Below, piece by piece: positions 10,522-23,800 of a DNA stretch of 64,000 nt; the stretch's first letter is position 1; each line of letters opens with the position of its first letter. Under the pieces are notes generated by a model, which was not told where the DNA came from, made no database searches, and saw nothing but the letters and a program-made list of their open reading frames with translations. A program made the translations under genes and the position numbers. The DNA is from Adiantum capillus-veneris. Lineage: Eukaryota; Streptophyta; Polypodiopsida; Polypodiales; Pteridaceae. The DNA lies in the NCBI GenBank assembly GCA_014529385.2, contig CM043953.1:116093049-116157048 (forward strand), written 5' to 3'.

Positions 10522-11100
10522 TTATAAATTTCCGGCTAGGTGGGTGGTCGATACTTTGTCACTTTGTCCTCCAAGCATTTCCCTTTCAACTATCACACCC
10601 ACATTCTCATCTCCAAGCTCATGAAAGTTAACGCACTCATTTGGAAACACATATAAGATCAATCGTTCATTGATAGTCTGCATCATGGTCTCATCCTTTA
10701 AAAGAACTCTTTGATTCTTCCAAGATTCTCGTATAAACCTTTCAAATTCAAGAGAAGTTATTGGTAGTGCATCCACAATCATAGGATTTGCCTGATTTTC
10801 TTCCTCATGACCATTGCATATATCATATGATATTAAGTTTTGTTGTCTTGACAAAGGTCTAAGTAAACCCTTTGGCCATCGAACACTACTCCAACATGGG
10901 TTCTGCAATGAGGCTATATCCATTGTAGGAAAAGGCAACAAAACATCCTTTAAGCATTCCTCCACTAACATTAACACATTTCCTAGACCTATCTTTGTAC
11001 CACCACATGTTGCATTGGGATGTATCCTAAAAATAGATTCAACTACGACAATTTCATTTTGTAGAAGTAGATGGACCTTTTCTCCAGATTGAAAATCCAA
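10522..11100 (-). pseudogene. DUF8039-like plant transposon-associated protein fragment
   Basis: A 192-residue minus-strand frame. The pattern GGTKIGLGNVLMLVEE..LKDVLLPFPTMD..SLQNPCWSSVRWPKGLL matches the plant DUF8039 layout (Gly-Gly, Leu-Gly, Val-rich strand, LPxP, a conserved central segment and a Trp-Pro), a domain often found next to plant transposase or Ulp1-type genes. The C-terminal 100 residues are unrecognised. There are no flanking exons or start context, so it is likely an isolated remnant. Domain call from memory of the family pattern only. Confidence 0.45.
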
Positions 11101-13660
11101 GCTAGAAGCAAAAGATTTAACATGTCAAAATAAAAATGATTCAAGTTTCTATATGGAGATCAATGACCCTCCATTCCTATGAATACACTTGCTAATATTA
11201 TTGAGAACACTATATTGGCATCTTCTAGTTCATATTAGTCTGAAGGACTTTAGAACATGTGCATATATCTCTACATTTGAAAGTAGCATGCTCATTGTGT
11301 GAACCTACATAGCATTGAGAGATCCATGCTATAACTTGGAAACAATAAAATCATCTATTTTGTGCATATCTATATTTTAGATTAGCCAGCTTTCCATTCT
11401 TTGTTTGCTCTAGATTTTCTGCCTCTCTCACTCTCTTAAAAAAGACATATTAATCATATTCTTTGATAGACACATGTCTTGTCTAGATTGACCACATGTC
11501 CATTGTGGGTCATTTGATGGTATAATGTTCTTCCTTGTGCATATGTGTCATGTAGGTTAGCTATCACATGTCCATTGTAGATTAGTATTCTCTAGATTAT
11601 GTCTTTAATAATCATGTGCTACCTACCCATTCTAGGATAGGTGATTGAATGTGTTATGGTCATGTGCATATGTGCTCTATCGATAATTAGTCATTTTTCA
11701 AATCTAGGATAGGTTCCTTCAATTTGTTCTCTAGTCTGGATACTTGTCTCTTCTATGATTCTCTCTAGATTGTGCACCTAGGTTTATTTTGGATTGATAC
11801 ATTTGTCTAGGTTCGTTGTTGAGTCAAAAGTGTATTATAGACTGGCCACCGGTCCATGCTTTCTATTTAGGTGAATGTCAAGAAATTCTATCTTTGTGGC
11901 ATGTACACTTTAAAATGTTTCTATTGTTCTATTGTTGATGATTTCTAGGCAAGGTTAATATGGTTGTCCTTAAGTGTGCTCGTTCTAAATTATTGATGTC
12001 TCTTTTTTAGGAAAGACACTTGTAATTGTGTTCTTTCATATTCACATGAGCTAACTAGAATAGCCACTTGTCCATTCTAATTTGGGTGGTGGTAACATGT
12101 TCTCTTCCTTTTGCATATGTGCACTCTAGGTTGGCCACCCATCCATTCTATGTTTAGTAGCTTATCAAACAATTCTTTGTTTTGTGCATGTGCACTTTAG
12201 ATTAGCTAGTGCTTTTATCCTTTGGAACTTTTTCCTCTAGATTGACCACTTATTCATTTCATTGTTCTGTTTGAATACATTGGCATCATTGATATGTTCT
12301 TACTTGGACACATGCACTCAAGATTGGCATCTTGTCCAATAGTTATCAATGCATACCATATGCACTTACTTGTTATAGGGATATATATGTGCAAGCGTTT
12401 CCATTTGGACACATCCACACTTTATACATTGGACACCAAGTTGTTGTCACATGTATAATATAGATTGGCCATGTCACCTTTTAACCATATATAGGTATTA
12501 ATAATTGCACTGTTGGACACTTGTCCTCTCTAGATTGGCCACTTGTCCAGTCTAAGACAGTGGGTGCCGCTACTTTATCTCTTTTATAGATGTGCACTCT
12601 AAATTTTCCACTTGGTCATTCTAATGGTATGAATAACTCCATTGTTGTTGGATACTTGCCCTTGTAGATCAATTACCTATCCATGCTAGCATATGTGCGC
12701 ATCAATAATTTATCCTCTGTGTAGATGAGCACTCTAGAGTAGCCACCTCATCATTCTAATGGCATGAATACCTCCATTGTGTTTGGATACCTGCTCTTGT
12801 AGATCATCCACCTATCCATTCTAAGATATGTGCGCATCAATACTTTATCCTTTGTGTAGATGAACACTCTAGAGTAGCCACCTCATCATTCTAATGGCAT
12901 GAATACCTCCATTGTGTTTGGATACCTGCTCTTGTAGATCATCCACTTATCCATTCTAAGATAGGTGGGTATCACTACTATATTTCTTGCGCAGATACGC
13001 ACTTGAGAGTGACCACCTGGTTGTTCTAATAGTATAAATAGCTCCATTGCTGTTGAATAGTTGCCCGTTGTAGATTGCCCATACCTCCATTCTAAGATAG
13101 TTGGGTGTCACTACTACATCTCTAATGCAAATAGGCATTCTAGACTGACCACCTAGTTGTTCTAATAGTATGATTAACTCCAGTGTTTTTGGATATCTCC
13201 CCTTTGTAGATTGGCCACAAGTCCATTCCAGGATAGTGGGTGTCTCTACAATCTCTCTTATGCAAGTAGGCACAGTAGTGTTACCACCAGGTCATTCTAA
13301 TGGTATGAATAACTACATTGTTTCTAGGGGATACTTTACCTCTATAGATTGGCCACATATACTTTTTGGGATAGGTGGATGCCACTACATTCTCTCTTGT
13401 GAGTTCAGAATAAGTCTAGATTGGTCACCTAGTCATTCTAGTGGTATAAATAAGTGCATGTTGGACCTTTGACCATTGTAGATTGGCCACATGTGTCCAT
13501 TGTATGCAAGGTGGGTGTCATCATATTCTCTCTTGAGTAGAGGTGCTGTCTAGATTGGCCAACTGATCAATCTAATGCTATAAATAACGGGATTCTTTGT
13601 TGAAACTTTCTCCATCGTGTCCATAGCCATTCTACGATTCTAGTTATCATTAATAACTCC
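11101..13660 (+). repeat. Degenerate tandem field of GGCCACTTGTCCATTCTA-type repeats
   Basis: Units of roughly 100-200 bp repeat a core like ATTGGCCAC(T)TGTCCATTCTA, followed by variants of GTGGGTGTCACTAC and AATAACTCCATTGTTGTTGGA. The best units are between 12,540 and 13,580 (for example the near-duplicate blocks at about 12,720-12,830 and 12,845-12,960). Short ORFs here are repeat-derived. The core resembles the motif in the 31-43.5 kb fields. Confidence 0.8.
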
Positions 13661-14265
13661 ATTGTAATACATTCCCTCAAAATCCACAGCCATAAAAATT
13701 AAAACCTAAACCCTAGATCCCAACTTGTAGATCTAGACAATACACCCTAGATAGTAATTAGATTATAGATAGTAATCCAAGATAGGAGAATCCTAGACCT
13801 AGCCCCAATTCAATAACCCCAATTCAAACTTAGTCCCAATTCAATAATACCAAACCATAGTTTCTTATCTTGAAGTCCAAAACTTAAAACCCATTCTCAA
13901 AATTCTATACCTTAAAAGACTTGCCGAAGGAGTATGTTTGTTTTTCTTGTATGTTAGAAAGGGTTCTATCTCCCTCGTTTCATGTCAGTATGTTAGAAAG
14001 GATTTTACATCCCTAGGTCCATGTCCCTAATATATGCACTCACATCTCATAGCAGTGAAGCAAAATTTTTGAAATTCCTAAGTTTGTCACATATATCATT
14101 TAAATTTCCATTGATACCCAAAAATAAACAGTTTTTTCACAAACTCTAAATTGTTTGTATTTTTCCTTGAATGGTTGGTTTATCACATTCTAGAACAACT
14201 TGCATCTCATTCTTATAGGAGCGGTGTTGTCGTGTTAGGGAGTTACACTTGTGGTAGGTTTTATG
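13661..14265. other. AT-rich spacer
   Basis: A unique-looking AT-rich stretch with scattered CCCTAAA-like words. I see no gene, RNA or mobile-element end. Confidence 0.5.
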
Positions 14266-14289
14266 CAATCTTTGGAGATGCATGAGACA

Positions 14290-14590
14290 ACATCCTATGG
14301 AAAGGGTTTTGGGATGGCGCCCCGGGTAGGGTCAAGGGGTGACAATCCCTTGTTGTGGGGTCTAGGGCAGCGCCCCGTGTGGGGTCAAGGGGTGGCAGCT
14401 CCTTGTGGTGGGGTCCGAGGCAGCACTCGGGCGAGGTCAAGGGGCGGCGGCCCCTTGTGGTAGGGTCCTAGGACATCACCCCAGGCGGAGTCCAGGGCAG
14501 CGCCGCGGGCGGGGTCAAGGGGCGGCAGTCCTTGTGGTGGGATCCGGGGCAGCGCCTCGGGCGGGGTCAAGGAGCGACAGCGCCCGGAGG
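14290..14590 (+). repeat. GC-rich minisatellite, ~53-60-bp unit, 5-6 copies
   Basis: Units carry GGGCAGCGCC, GGGGTCAAGG and GGCAGCCCCTTGTGGTGGGG. This is a sharp GC island in AT-rich DNA. Open frames on both strands here (Gly/Arg/Pro-rich) are only the repeat read in phase. Confidence 0.9.
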
Positions 14591-14599
14591 ATTTTTTTA

Positions 14600-15430
14600 A
14601 GGGAGTTCCTAGTATAGTTTTTCAAATGTTTTGCAATTTGTCAATCATAGTTTTGGCCAAACCCCCCGAAGGATTTTTAAATGAAGCAAAGGAAAAAAAA
14701 AAACATGAATTGTATGAGATTAAGGATATTAGTACATTAAAAACAAGAGGTCCAAAATTAGGAATTAGATTTAGGATTTAAGGGTATTATAGCACATTTA
14801 AAACAAAAGGTCCAGAGCTTCTTACAAAATTGGGACGTGAATGAAAACCTCCGTGCTTCCTTGTCCCATGTATAGAAGAAAGTTGTCATAATCAAATTTA
14901 TGACTTTTCTATATTATTTTTTGGAATTTTTTATTATTAATATTTTTTAAAAACTATAGATTTTTTTTCCAAAACTGAAAATAAGCAAAAACAAACTTTT
15001 TTTTTTTTACTATGGGAATTTTTTTTCCTAAGCAGAAAATATGCAAAAAAAACTTTTTTCACTATGGGAATTTTTATTTTATTTTCCAAAGCTAAAAATA
15101 GGCAAAAACAAATTTTTTTTCTTTTTCACTATGGATTTTTTTTTTCAAAACTAAAATTAAAAAAATTTAAACCTCTTTTTTTTTAATTATTATTTAGGGT
15201 TTAGGCTTTTAGAATTTAGGGTTTTTTTTTGTAAACTGTCCGAAGTTTAAAGGGGACACAAAGGGCAGTTTAAAGGGGACACAAACTCCTATGTAAAAAA
15301 TAAAAATATGGGGGACAACCCTAACCCTAATAGTTGCAACCCAAATCCTAAACCCTAAAAATGGCATGAAAAACCCTAGTTATGGAGCCTAAACCCTAGG
15401 AAAGGCATCAACCCTAGTATTTTATGTGTT
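14600..15430. other. AT-rich low-complexity spacer with short degenerate repeats
   Basis: Contains 3-4 copies of a ~60-bp unit with CACTATGGGAATTTTT followed by AGCAAAAA-type words (14,960-15,180), and scattered CCCTAAACCCTAAA-like words. No gene seen. Confidence 0.6.
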
Positions 15431-15439
15431 TCATGCTAA

Positions 15440-17560
15440 GAACATATAGATTTTCCAAGGTCACCTCACGGCGGTGAATACGTCTGTAGGTGTTTCATGA
15501 CAAGTATATATACATCCTATGGCCTTAGGGCCATAGGGTGTTTCATGAAAAGTATATAGCACCACATGGCCAATATATACATCCTTTGGACTTATGCCAA
15601 AATATACATCCTATGGCGTTAGGGCCATAGGGTGTTTTAGGACAAGTATATAACATCATATGGCCAATATTTACACCCTCTGGACTTATGCCAAAATACA
15701 TCCTATGGACTTACTGGCACTGGGTGCTACATGGGGGTTTGAAGATGCCAATACATGGATCGTATGGCTCTTGAGCTTATACAAGGGCACCCTATGGCCC
15801 TAAGGCCAAAGGGTCTCACATCTTGGCCACCCTTGAATATTTGCAATTGGACCATCCAAGGAAACCTTAATTTGCACCATGGCAGCCACATGGCCCCTCT
15901 AGGGACATAAGATCTTGAAATGGAACATAGGGTATCCTATGGCCCTTGAGCTTACACATTGCCGCCCCATGACCCTAAGGCAATAGGATCTTGAAATGGA
16001 ACATAGGGCTCGAGCTTACACAATGCCACCGCATGATCCTAGGTCCATAGGATGTCGAAATGGAACAAAGGGCACCCTATGGCCCTTGAGCTTACACAAT
16101 GCCACCCCATGACCCTAGGGCCATAGGATCTCAAAATGGAACATAGGGCACCCTATGGACCTTGAGCTTACCTATTGCCATCCCATGACCCTAGGGCCAT
16201 AGGATCTCAAAATGAAACATAGGGCACCCTATGGCCCTTGAGCTTAAACATTGCCACCCCATGACCCTAGGGCCATAGGATCTGAAAATGGAACATAGTG
16301 CACCCTATGGCCCTTGAAGTTACACATTGCCACCCCACGACCCTAGGGCCATAGGATCTCCAAATGGAACATAGGGCAACTTTTGGCCCTTGAGTTTATA
16401 CATTACCACCCTATGGCCCTAGGACCACAAGATCTCACAAGATATAAGAAGACAACTTATGTCCCCCAAGCCCAATGGTGTGAGTTCAAGGGTGACCAAG
16501 ATGCCAACGCAACCCTATGGCCATAGGATCTTCAAATGGAACATAGGGCAATGTATGGCCCTTGAGCTTGTACATTGCCACCCCATGACCATAGGGCCAT
16601 AGGATTTCCAAATGGAACATAGGATTTCCAAATGGAACATAGGGAAACTTATGGCCCTTGAGCTTGTACATTGCCATCTTATTGCCGCCCTATGACCCTA
16701 GGGCCACAAGATCTCACAACCTACAAGAAGACAACTTATGGCCCAAGCCCAAGGGTGTGATTTCAAGGGTGTCCAAGATGTTACTGCAACCTTATGGCCA
16801 TGGGATCTTCATATGGAACATATGGCACCATATGGTCCTTGAGCTTACACATTACCACCCCATGATCTTAGGGCCATAGGATCTCTAGAGGGAACACAGG
16901 GCAATGTATAGCGCTTGAACTTATACATTGCCACCCCATGACCCTAGGACCATAGGATTTCCAAATGGAACATAGGGCAACTTATGGCCCTTGAGCTTAT
17001 ACATTGCCACCCTATGGCCCTAGGGCCACAAGATATCACAACATACAAGAAGACAAGCTATGCCCCCCAAGCCCAAGGGTGTGGGTTCAAGGGTGGCCAA
17101 GATGTCAATGCAGATCGATGGCCCTAGATCCATAGGATCTCCAACTGAGGGTGGCAACGTATGGCCCTTGAGCTTATACATTGCCACCCTATGGCCCTAG
17201 GGTCACAAGCTTTTACATTGCCACCCTAGGGCCACAAGATCTCACAAGATACAAAAAGAAAACCTATGGCCCGCAAAGCCAAGGGTGTGGGTTCAAGGGT
17301 GGCCAAGATGTCAATGTAACCCCATGGACCTAGGGCCATAGTATCTCCAATTGGAACTTCTAAGGCCATAGGGTATGACATCACACTAGAGAGGCACCTT
17401 AATTTGCACCAAGTCAGCTCCATGGGCTTAGGGCCATAGGATCTCCAAATGGAATCGAGGGCACACTTTGGCCCTTGACCTCCAACATTGCCACACTATC
17501 CCCCCAACCCCAATGATGTCGGATCGGGGGTGGCCGAGGTGTCATTGTAAAGGCTCCCCA
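15440..17560 (+). repeat. CCATAGGG satellite, first block (~77-bp units)
   Basis: From about 15,940 the unit is near 77 bp: CCCTTGAGCTTACACATTGC, then CACCCCATGACCC, TAGGGCCATAGGATCT and AAATGGAACATAGGGCACC. Units drift by point changes and short gaps. The unit is the reverse complement of units in the 20.9-25.7 kb block. No coding potential beyond in-phase repeats. Confidence 0.92.
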
Positions 17561-19085
17561 TCACCATTTGGTCCATTTAAGGGATACGTAACATCCCGCA
17601 AGTGGCATAAATAAAAGAGCAAAGTATTTTCATACCACATATTTAAATATAAATGAAAAATAAAAATTATCTCCAAAAATTTTTATTTTTCAAAAATAAA
17701 AATTTTGCGCTGCCCTAAACTTTGCCATAATGGGTTTTTAAACCCACTTATCGATATCAAGCAAAACAATAGTGCATCATTTTATAAATTTTAGCTATTT
17801 TTTACTATGCAAATTTTTAGTCCGGACTCAAATTTTGCTTCATGGGTGTCGTTCCACTTGTACTACAAAAGTATGAACACTAATAAAGTCCTAGCCAACT
17901 TTTTTTTCCATACTCTTTTTTTTTCCAAAGCGGATGAGCTATGTCTTAGAGTCAAGTAATGCCTATAACTCTAGTAAGCTTCACTGCAACCCCGTGAGAA
18001 CACTCCCTAAATTCGAAATTCAAATTTTGAATTTTTAACCTAACCTAACTAACCTTATCTCTCTCCTTATCTCTCTGTTTCTCTCTCTACCACAATTTTT
18101 CCACGCATTTTTGTGTCTCTCTCTCTCTTGTTTTGTGCTCAAACCTGCACAAAGCTCGTCTCTCTCCCTTTCTCTCTCTCTCTCTCTCTCTCTCCCTACA
18201 CATACATCTCGGCCATGACGACGTGCACATATCTACGTGCAGCCATTGCCGCGGCCTTCAACACACAGAGATTTGTTGCAGTCATAACTGCAACCTCCAA
18301 AACACAGAGATTTGATCTCTTACTGTGCGACCCTCAAAACACGAAGATCTAGAAAGTCATCGCTGCGGCCTCCAACACACAAACGGCTTCTTGCTATCGC
18401 CGCCCCTCTCTTCTTCAAGCACAGATTCACAGGTAACTTTGTAAAAACCCTAATCTTTTCTTTTAATTATTTTTTGATTGTTAATTAAATTTTAGTTAAG
18501 TTTAAATTTACCTCTCTCTAAAAAAATAAACAAAAATTTCTAATTATATCTCTAAAACTATAAAACTGTAAATTGTAGAACTTTAAAATAGAAAAAACTA
18601 ATTAGGGACCTAAAATAGTAAAACAGAATACTTTAATTAGGAACCTAAAACAATAAAATCTAATTAGGGACCTAGGTTTGTAAAACAGAAATCTCTAATT
18701 AGGGACCTAAATCTATAAAACAGAAAACTATCCATAAGCGACTCAAAATCATAAAACTCTAATTACCAAAATTTGCAAATATTGAAAACAATAACTACAA
18801 AAAATGCTAATTTTTTGGCATACCTGTAATTGTTGGTAACGAATGATGTTGTGGAGAGCTGGGTACAGCAAGTACAACGTGTTGTTGTAGGAGGATGGGT
18901 TTAGGATTCAATTGTAAGAGGATGGGAAGAAAATGAGACAACAAGGTGGGAAAGAAAGTGAGATAATAAACAATATACAATTGGGTCAATTTTAAATCTA
19001 GTCTTAATGCAAAACTTTTTGTGAGACATGCAATAAGGTGAAAAATAAAGAGTGTATAGTTTATGTGCTTGTAATTTGCCTTAAT
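17561..19085. other. Spacer with CT-rich tract and two small tandem repeats
   Basis: 18,053-18,195 is pyrimidine-rich, ending in a (CT)n run. 18,240-18,375 has about three copies of a ~55-bp unit built on AACACACAGAGATTT and GCAACCTCCAA. 18,590-18,740 has ~4 copies of a ~40-bp unit with CTAATTAGGGACCTA and TAAAACAGAA. The CT tract followed by small frames looks a little like a 5' UTR, but I find no continuing gene. Confidence 0.6.
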
Positions 19086-19089
19086 GTAT

Positions 19090-20847
19090 ACCTTAAGGCA
19101 CTATGGAAGCCCTATGGATTTAGAATCTCTAAGCTAGAACATAGCACACCCTATGGCCATAAGTCCATGGGGTCTCACTTCATACTAGAGGGTAGCCTAT
19201 GGCCCAAGGGCACCCTATGGCCTTATGGCCATAGGGTGGTCTCAAATCATACTATAGGGCAACCTATGTCATAAGGCCATTGGTTGGTCTCACATCATAC
19301 TAGAGAGAACCCTATCGCCCTTGGGCACCCTATGGCCATAAGGCCATAGGGTCTCAAATCATACTAGAGGGAAACCTATTGCTCTAGAGCACCCTATGTC
19401 CTTATGGACATAGGGTCATAAGGACATAGGGTCTCACCTCCTACTAGAGGGTAACTTATGGACCTAGGGCACCCTATGGCCATAAGGCCATAGGGTCTCA
19501 AATCATACTATAGGGCAACCTATGGCCCTAGGGCACCCTATGGCCATAAGGACATAGGGTCACTTCCTACTAAAGGGTAACGGATGGCCCTAAGGCACCC
19601 TATGACCCTTGGGAACCGTTTCAAATCATACTAGAGGGCAACCTATGGCCATAAGGACATAGGGTCTCACCTCCTACTAGAGGGCAAGCTATGGCCCTAG
19701 GGCACCCTATGGCCATAAGGCCATAGGGTCTCAAATCATACTATAGGGCAACCTATGGCCCTAGGGAACCCTATGGACATACGGACATAGGGTCTCACAT
19801 CCTACTAGAGGGCATCCTATGGCCCTAGGGCACCCTATGGCCATACGGACATAGGGTCTCACATCCTACTAGAGGGTAACCTATGGCCCTAGGACACCTT
19901 ATGGCCCTAGAACACCCTATGGCCATAACGCCATAGGGTGGTCTCACATCATACTATAGAGCAACCTGTGGGCATCGGGCACCCTATGGCATAAGGCCAT
20001 TGGTTGGTCTCACATCATACTAGAAGGCAACCAATCACCCTAGGGCACCCTATTGCATAAGGCCATTGGTTGGTCTCACATCATATTAGAGGGCACCCTA
20101 TGGCTGTAAGGCCATAGGGTCTCACATTATACTAGAGGGCAACCTATGGCCATAAGGCCATAGGGTGGTCTCACGTCATACTATAGGGAAACCTATGGGC
20201 CTAGGGCACCCTATGGCATAAAGCCATTGGTTGGTCTCACGTCATGCTAAAGGGAAGCCTATGACATAAGGCCATTGGTTGGTCTCACACCATACTAGAG
20301 GGCAACCTATGGCCCTTGCGCACCCTATGGCCATAAGGCCATAGAGTCATCATACTAGATGGAAACATATGGCCCTAAGACACCCTATGGCATAAGGCCA
20401 TTGGTTGGTCTCACATCATGAGAGGGCAACATATGGCCCTAAGGCACCCTATGGCCTAGGCCATTGGTTGGTCTCACATCATGAGAGGGCAACCTATGGC
20501 CCTAGGGCACCCTATGGCATATGGCCATTGTTTGGTCTTACATCATACTAGATGGAAACCTATGGCCCTTGCGCACCCTATGGCCTTAAGGCCATAGGAT
20601 CTTAGATCATACTAGAGGGAAACCTATGGTCCTAGGGCAGCCAGCCCTACGGTACCCTATGGCCATAAGGCAATAGGGTGGTCTCACATCAAACTACAGG
20701 GAAAGCTATGTCCCTAGGACACCCTATGGCATAAGGCCATTGGTTCTCTCACATCAGCAGGCTAGAGGGCAACCTATGGCCCTAGGGCACCCTATGGCAT
20801 ACAACCATTGTCTATTCTCACATCATGCTAGAGTGCAACCTATGGCC
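19090..20847 (+). repeat. CCATAGGG satellite, second block
   Basis: Units of about 65-80 bp: TCTCACATCATACTAGAGGG, CAACCTATGGCCCTAGGG, CACCCTATGGCCATAAGG, CCATAGGG. Several units end in GGTTGGTCTCAC variants, so there are at least two unit subtypes. The ATCATACTAGAG word fixes orientation as plus. Confidence 0.92.
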
Positions 20848-23800
20848 CTCTAGTATGATGTGAGACCCTATGGCCTTAGGGGCATAGGGTGACCTATGTC
20901 CCATCTAAAGATCATGTGGCTCAAGGTCCATAGGGTGGCGATGTACATTCTCAAAGGCCATAGGGTTTCCTATGTTCCTTCTTCAGATCCTATGGCCCTA
21001 GGGTCATAGGATCTCCATAAGGAACATATGGCCCTAGGGATATAGGATCATAGGGTGCCATATGTCCCATCTAGATACCTTGTGGCCCAAGGGCCATAGG
21101 GTTCCCTATGATCATAAGGTGCCATATGTTCCATCTAGATACCTTGTGGCCCAAGGGCCATAGGATCATAGAGTGCTTATGTTTCATCTACATACCTTGT
21201 GGCTAAAGGGCCATAGGATCATAGGGTAACCTATGTCCCATCTAGATAACTTGTGGTCCAAGGGCCTTAGGGTGGCAATGTATAATCTCAGGGGCCATAG
21301 GATTCCCTATGCTCCTTTTGGAGATCCTATGGCCCTAGGGCTCTAGGGACATAGGGCTACCATGGGGTTCCCTATGTTCCTTATGGCCTATGTGCCTTAG
21401 GGTCATAGGGTGACCTATGTTCCATCTAAAGACCCAGTGGCCCAAAGGCCATAGGGTGGCAATTCCCTATGTGATTTTTGAAGATCCTATGGCCCTAGGG
21501 CTATAAGGTCACAAGTGACCTATGTCCCATATAAAGACCATGTGGCCCAAGGGCCATAGGGTGGCAATGTACAATCTCAAGGGCCATAGGATTCCCTATG
21601 TTCCTTTTGGAGATCCTTCGGCCCTAGGGCCATATGATCTCCAAAAGGAACATATGACCCTAGGTCCATAGGACCACAGGGTGCCCCATGTCCCATCCAG
21701 AGGCCACAGGACCATAGGGTGGCAATGTATAATCCCAAGGGCCATAGTATTCCCTATGTTATTTTTGGCGATCCTATGGCCATAGAGCTCTAGGGGCATG
21801 GGGCTACCATGGGGTTCCCTATGTTCCTTATGGCCACCCTTGGGCCCTAGGATGCCCTCTAGTATGATGTGAAACCCTATTGCCTAGGGTCATAGGGTGA
21901 CCTATGTTCCATCTGAAGACCCTGTTGCCAAAAGGCCATAGGGTGGCAATGTAAAATCTCAAGAACCATAGGGTTCCCTATGTTATTTTTGAAGATCCTA
22001 TGGCCCTAGGGCCATATGGTCAAAGGTGACCTATGTCCCATCTGAAGACCCTGTGGCCCAAGGGCCATAGGGTGGCAATGTACAATCTCAAGGGCCATAG
22101 GATTCCCTATTCCTTTTAGAGATCCTATGGACTTAGGGCCATATGATCTCTAGAAGGAACATATGACACATAGGGCCATAGGATCACAGGGTGCCCTATG
22201 TCCCATGTGAAGACCTTGTGGCCCAAGGGCCATAGGGTGGCAATGTATAATCTCAAGGCCCATAGGGTTACCTATGTTTCTTTTGGAGATCCTATGTCCC
22301 TAGAGCCCTAGGGGTATGGGGTTGCCATGGTGCTTGTTATTGTGCACCATGGGGTTCTCTATGTTCCTTATGGCCACACTCCCCCCTAGGATGCTCTCTA
22401 GTATGATGTGAGACCCTATGACCTTTGAGTCATAGGGTGCCCTATGTTCCTTTTAAAGATCCTATAGGCCTAGGGCCATAAGATCTCCAAAAGGAACATA
22501 TGGCCCTAGGGCCATAGGATCATCTAGTGCCCTATGTCTCATTTGGAGACCTTGTGGCCCAAGGGCCATAGGGTGGCATTGTACAATCTCAAGAGCCTAG
22601 GGCCCTAGGGGCATGGGGTTGCCATGTTGCTCGTTAATGTGTACCATGGGATTTCCTATAATTCCCTCTAGTATGATGTGAGACCCTATGGCCTTAGGGT
22701 CACAGGGTGTCCTATGCTTCTTCTGAAGACCTTGTGGCCCAAGGGCCATAGGGTGGCAATGTAAAATCTCAAGGGCCATAGAGTTCCCTATGTTTGTTTT
22801 GGAGATCCTATGGACCTAGGGCCATAGGATCACCGGGTGCCCTATGTTTGTTTTGGAGATCCTATGGCCCTAGGGCCATAGGATCTCCAAAAGGAACATA
22901 TGGCCCTAGGGCCATAGGATCACCGGGTGCCCTATGTCTCATTTGGAGACCTTGTGGCCTAAGGGCCATAGGGTGGCAATGTACAATCTCAAGGTCCATA
23001 GGGTTTCCTATGTTAGTTAGGGTCATAGGGTGCCCTAAGTCCCATCTAAAGATGATGTGGCCCAAGATTCCCTCTAGTATGATGTGAGACCCTATTGCCT
23101 TAGGGTCATAGGGTGACCTTTGTTCCATCTGAAGACCCTGTGGCCCAAGGGCCATAGGGTGAGAATGTACAATCTGAAAGACCATAGGGTTCCCTATGTT
23201 ATTTTTGAAGATCCTATGGCCCTATGGCAATAAGGTCACACGTGAACTATGGACCATCTGAAGACCCTGTGGGCCAAGGGCCATAGGGTGGAAATGTACA
23301 ATTGCAAGGGCCATAGGACTCTCTAGGTTCCTTTTGGAGATCCTATCTCCAAAGGGATCATGTCGCTCTAGGGCCATAGGATCAAAGGGTGCCCTATGTC
23401 CCATGTGGAGACCTTGTGGCCCAAGGGCCATAGGGTGGCAATGTATAATCTCAAAAGCCATAGGGTTCCCTACGTTTCTTTTGGAGCTCATATGCCCCTA
23501 GGGTCCGAGGGGTATGGGACTGCCATGGTTCTCATTTATGTTCACCATGGGCTTCCCTATGTTCCTTATAACCCCACTTGGGCCCTAGGATGCTCTCTAG
23601 CTTGATGTGAGACCCTATGGCCTTTGGGTCATAGGGTGCCCTATGTTCCTTTTGAATACCCTATGGCCCAAGGGCCATAGGGTGGCAATGTACAATCTCA
23701 AGGGCCACATGGTTCCCTATGTTTCTTTTGGAGATCCTATAGGCATAGGGCCATAAGATCTCCAAAAGGAACATATGGCCCTAGGGCCATATGATCACCG

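Noticed and set aside
14251-14617. Gly/Arg/Pro-rich open frames on both strands
   Set aside because: They arise from the GC-rich minisatellite whose unit lacks stops; no start context or homology.
15300-15420. Internal telomeric repeat
   Set aside because: Only scattered CCCTAAA-like words with irregular spacing; no tandem run.
16486-17423. Small frames rich in MALGP/MFHLEI words
   Set aside because: Same satellite artefact in the 77-bp block.
18113-18352. Possible signal-peptide-bearing small protein (MSLSLLFCAQTC...)
   Set aside because: The hydrophobic start is the CT-rich tract and the rest is a 55-bp minisatellite; no downstream exon.
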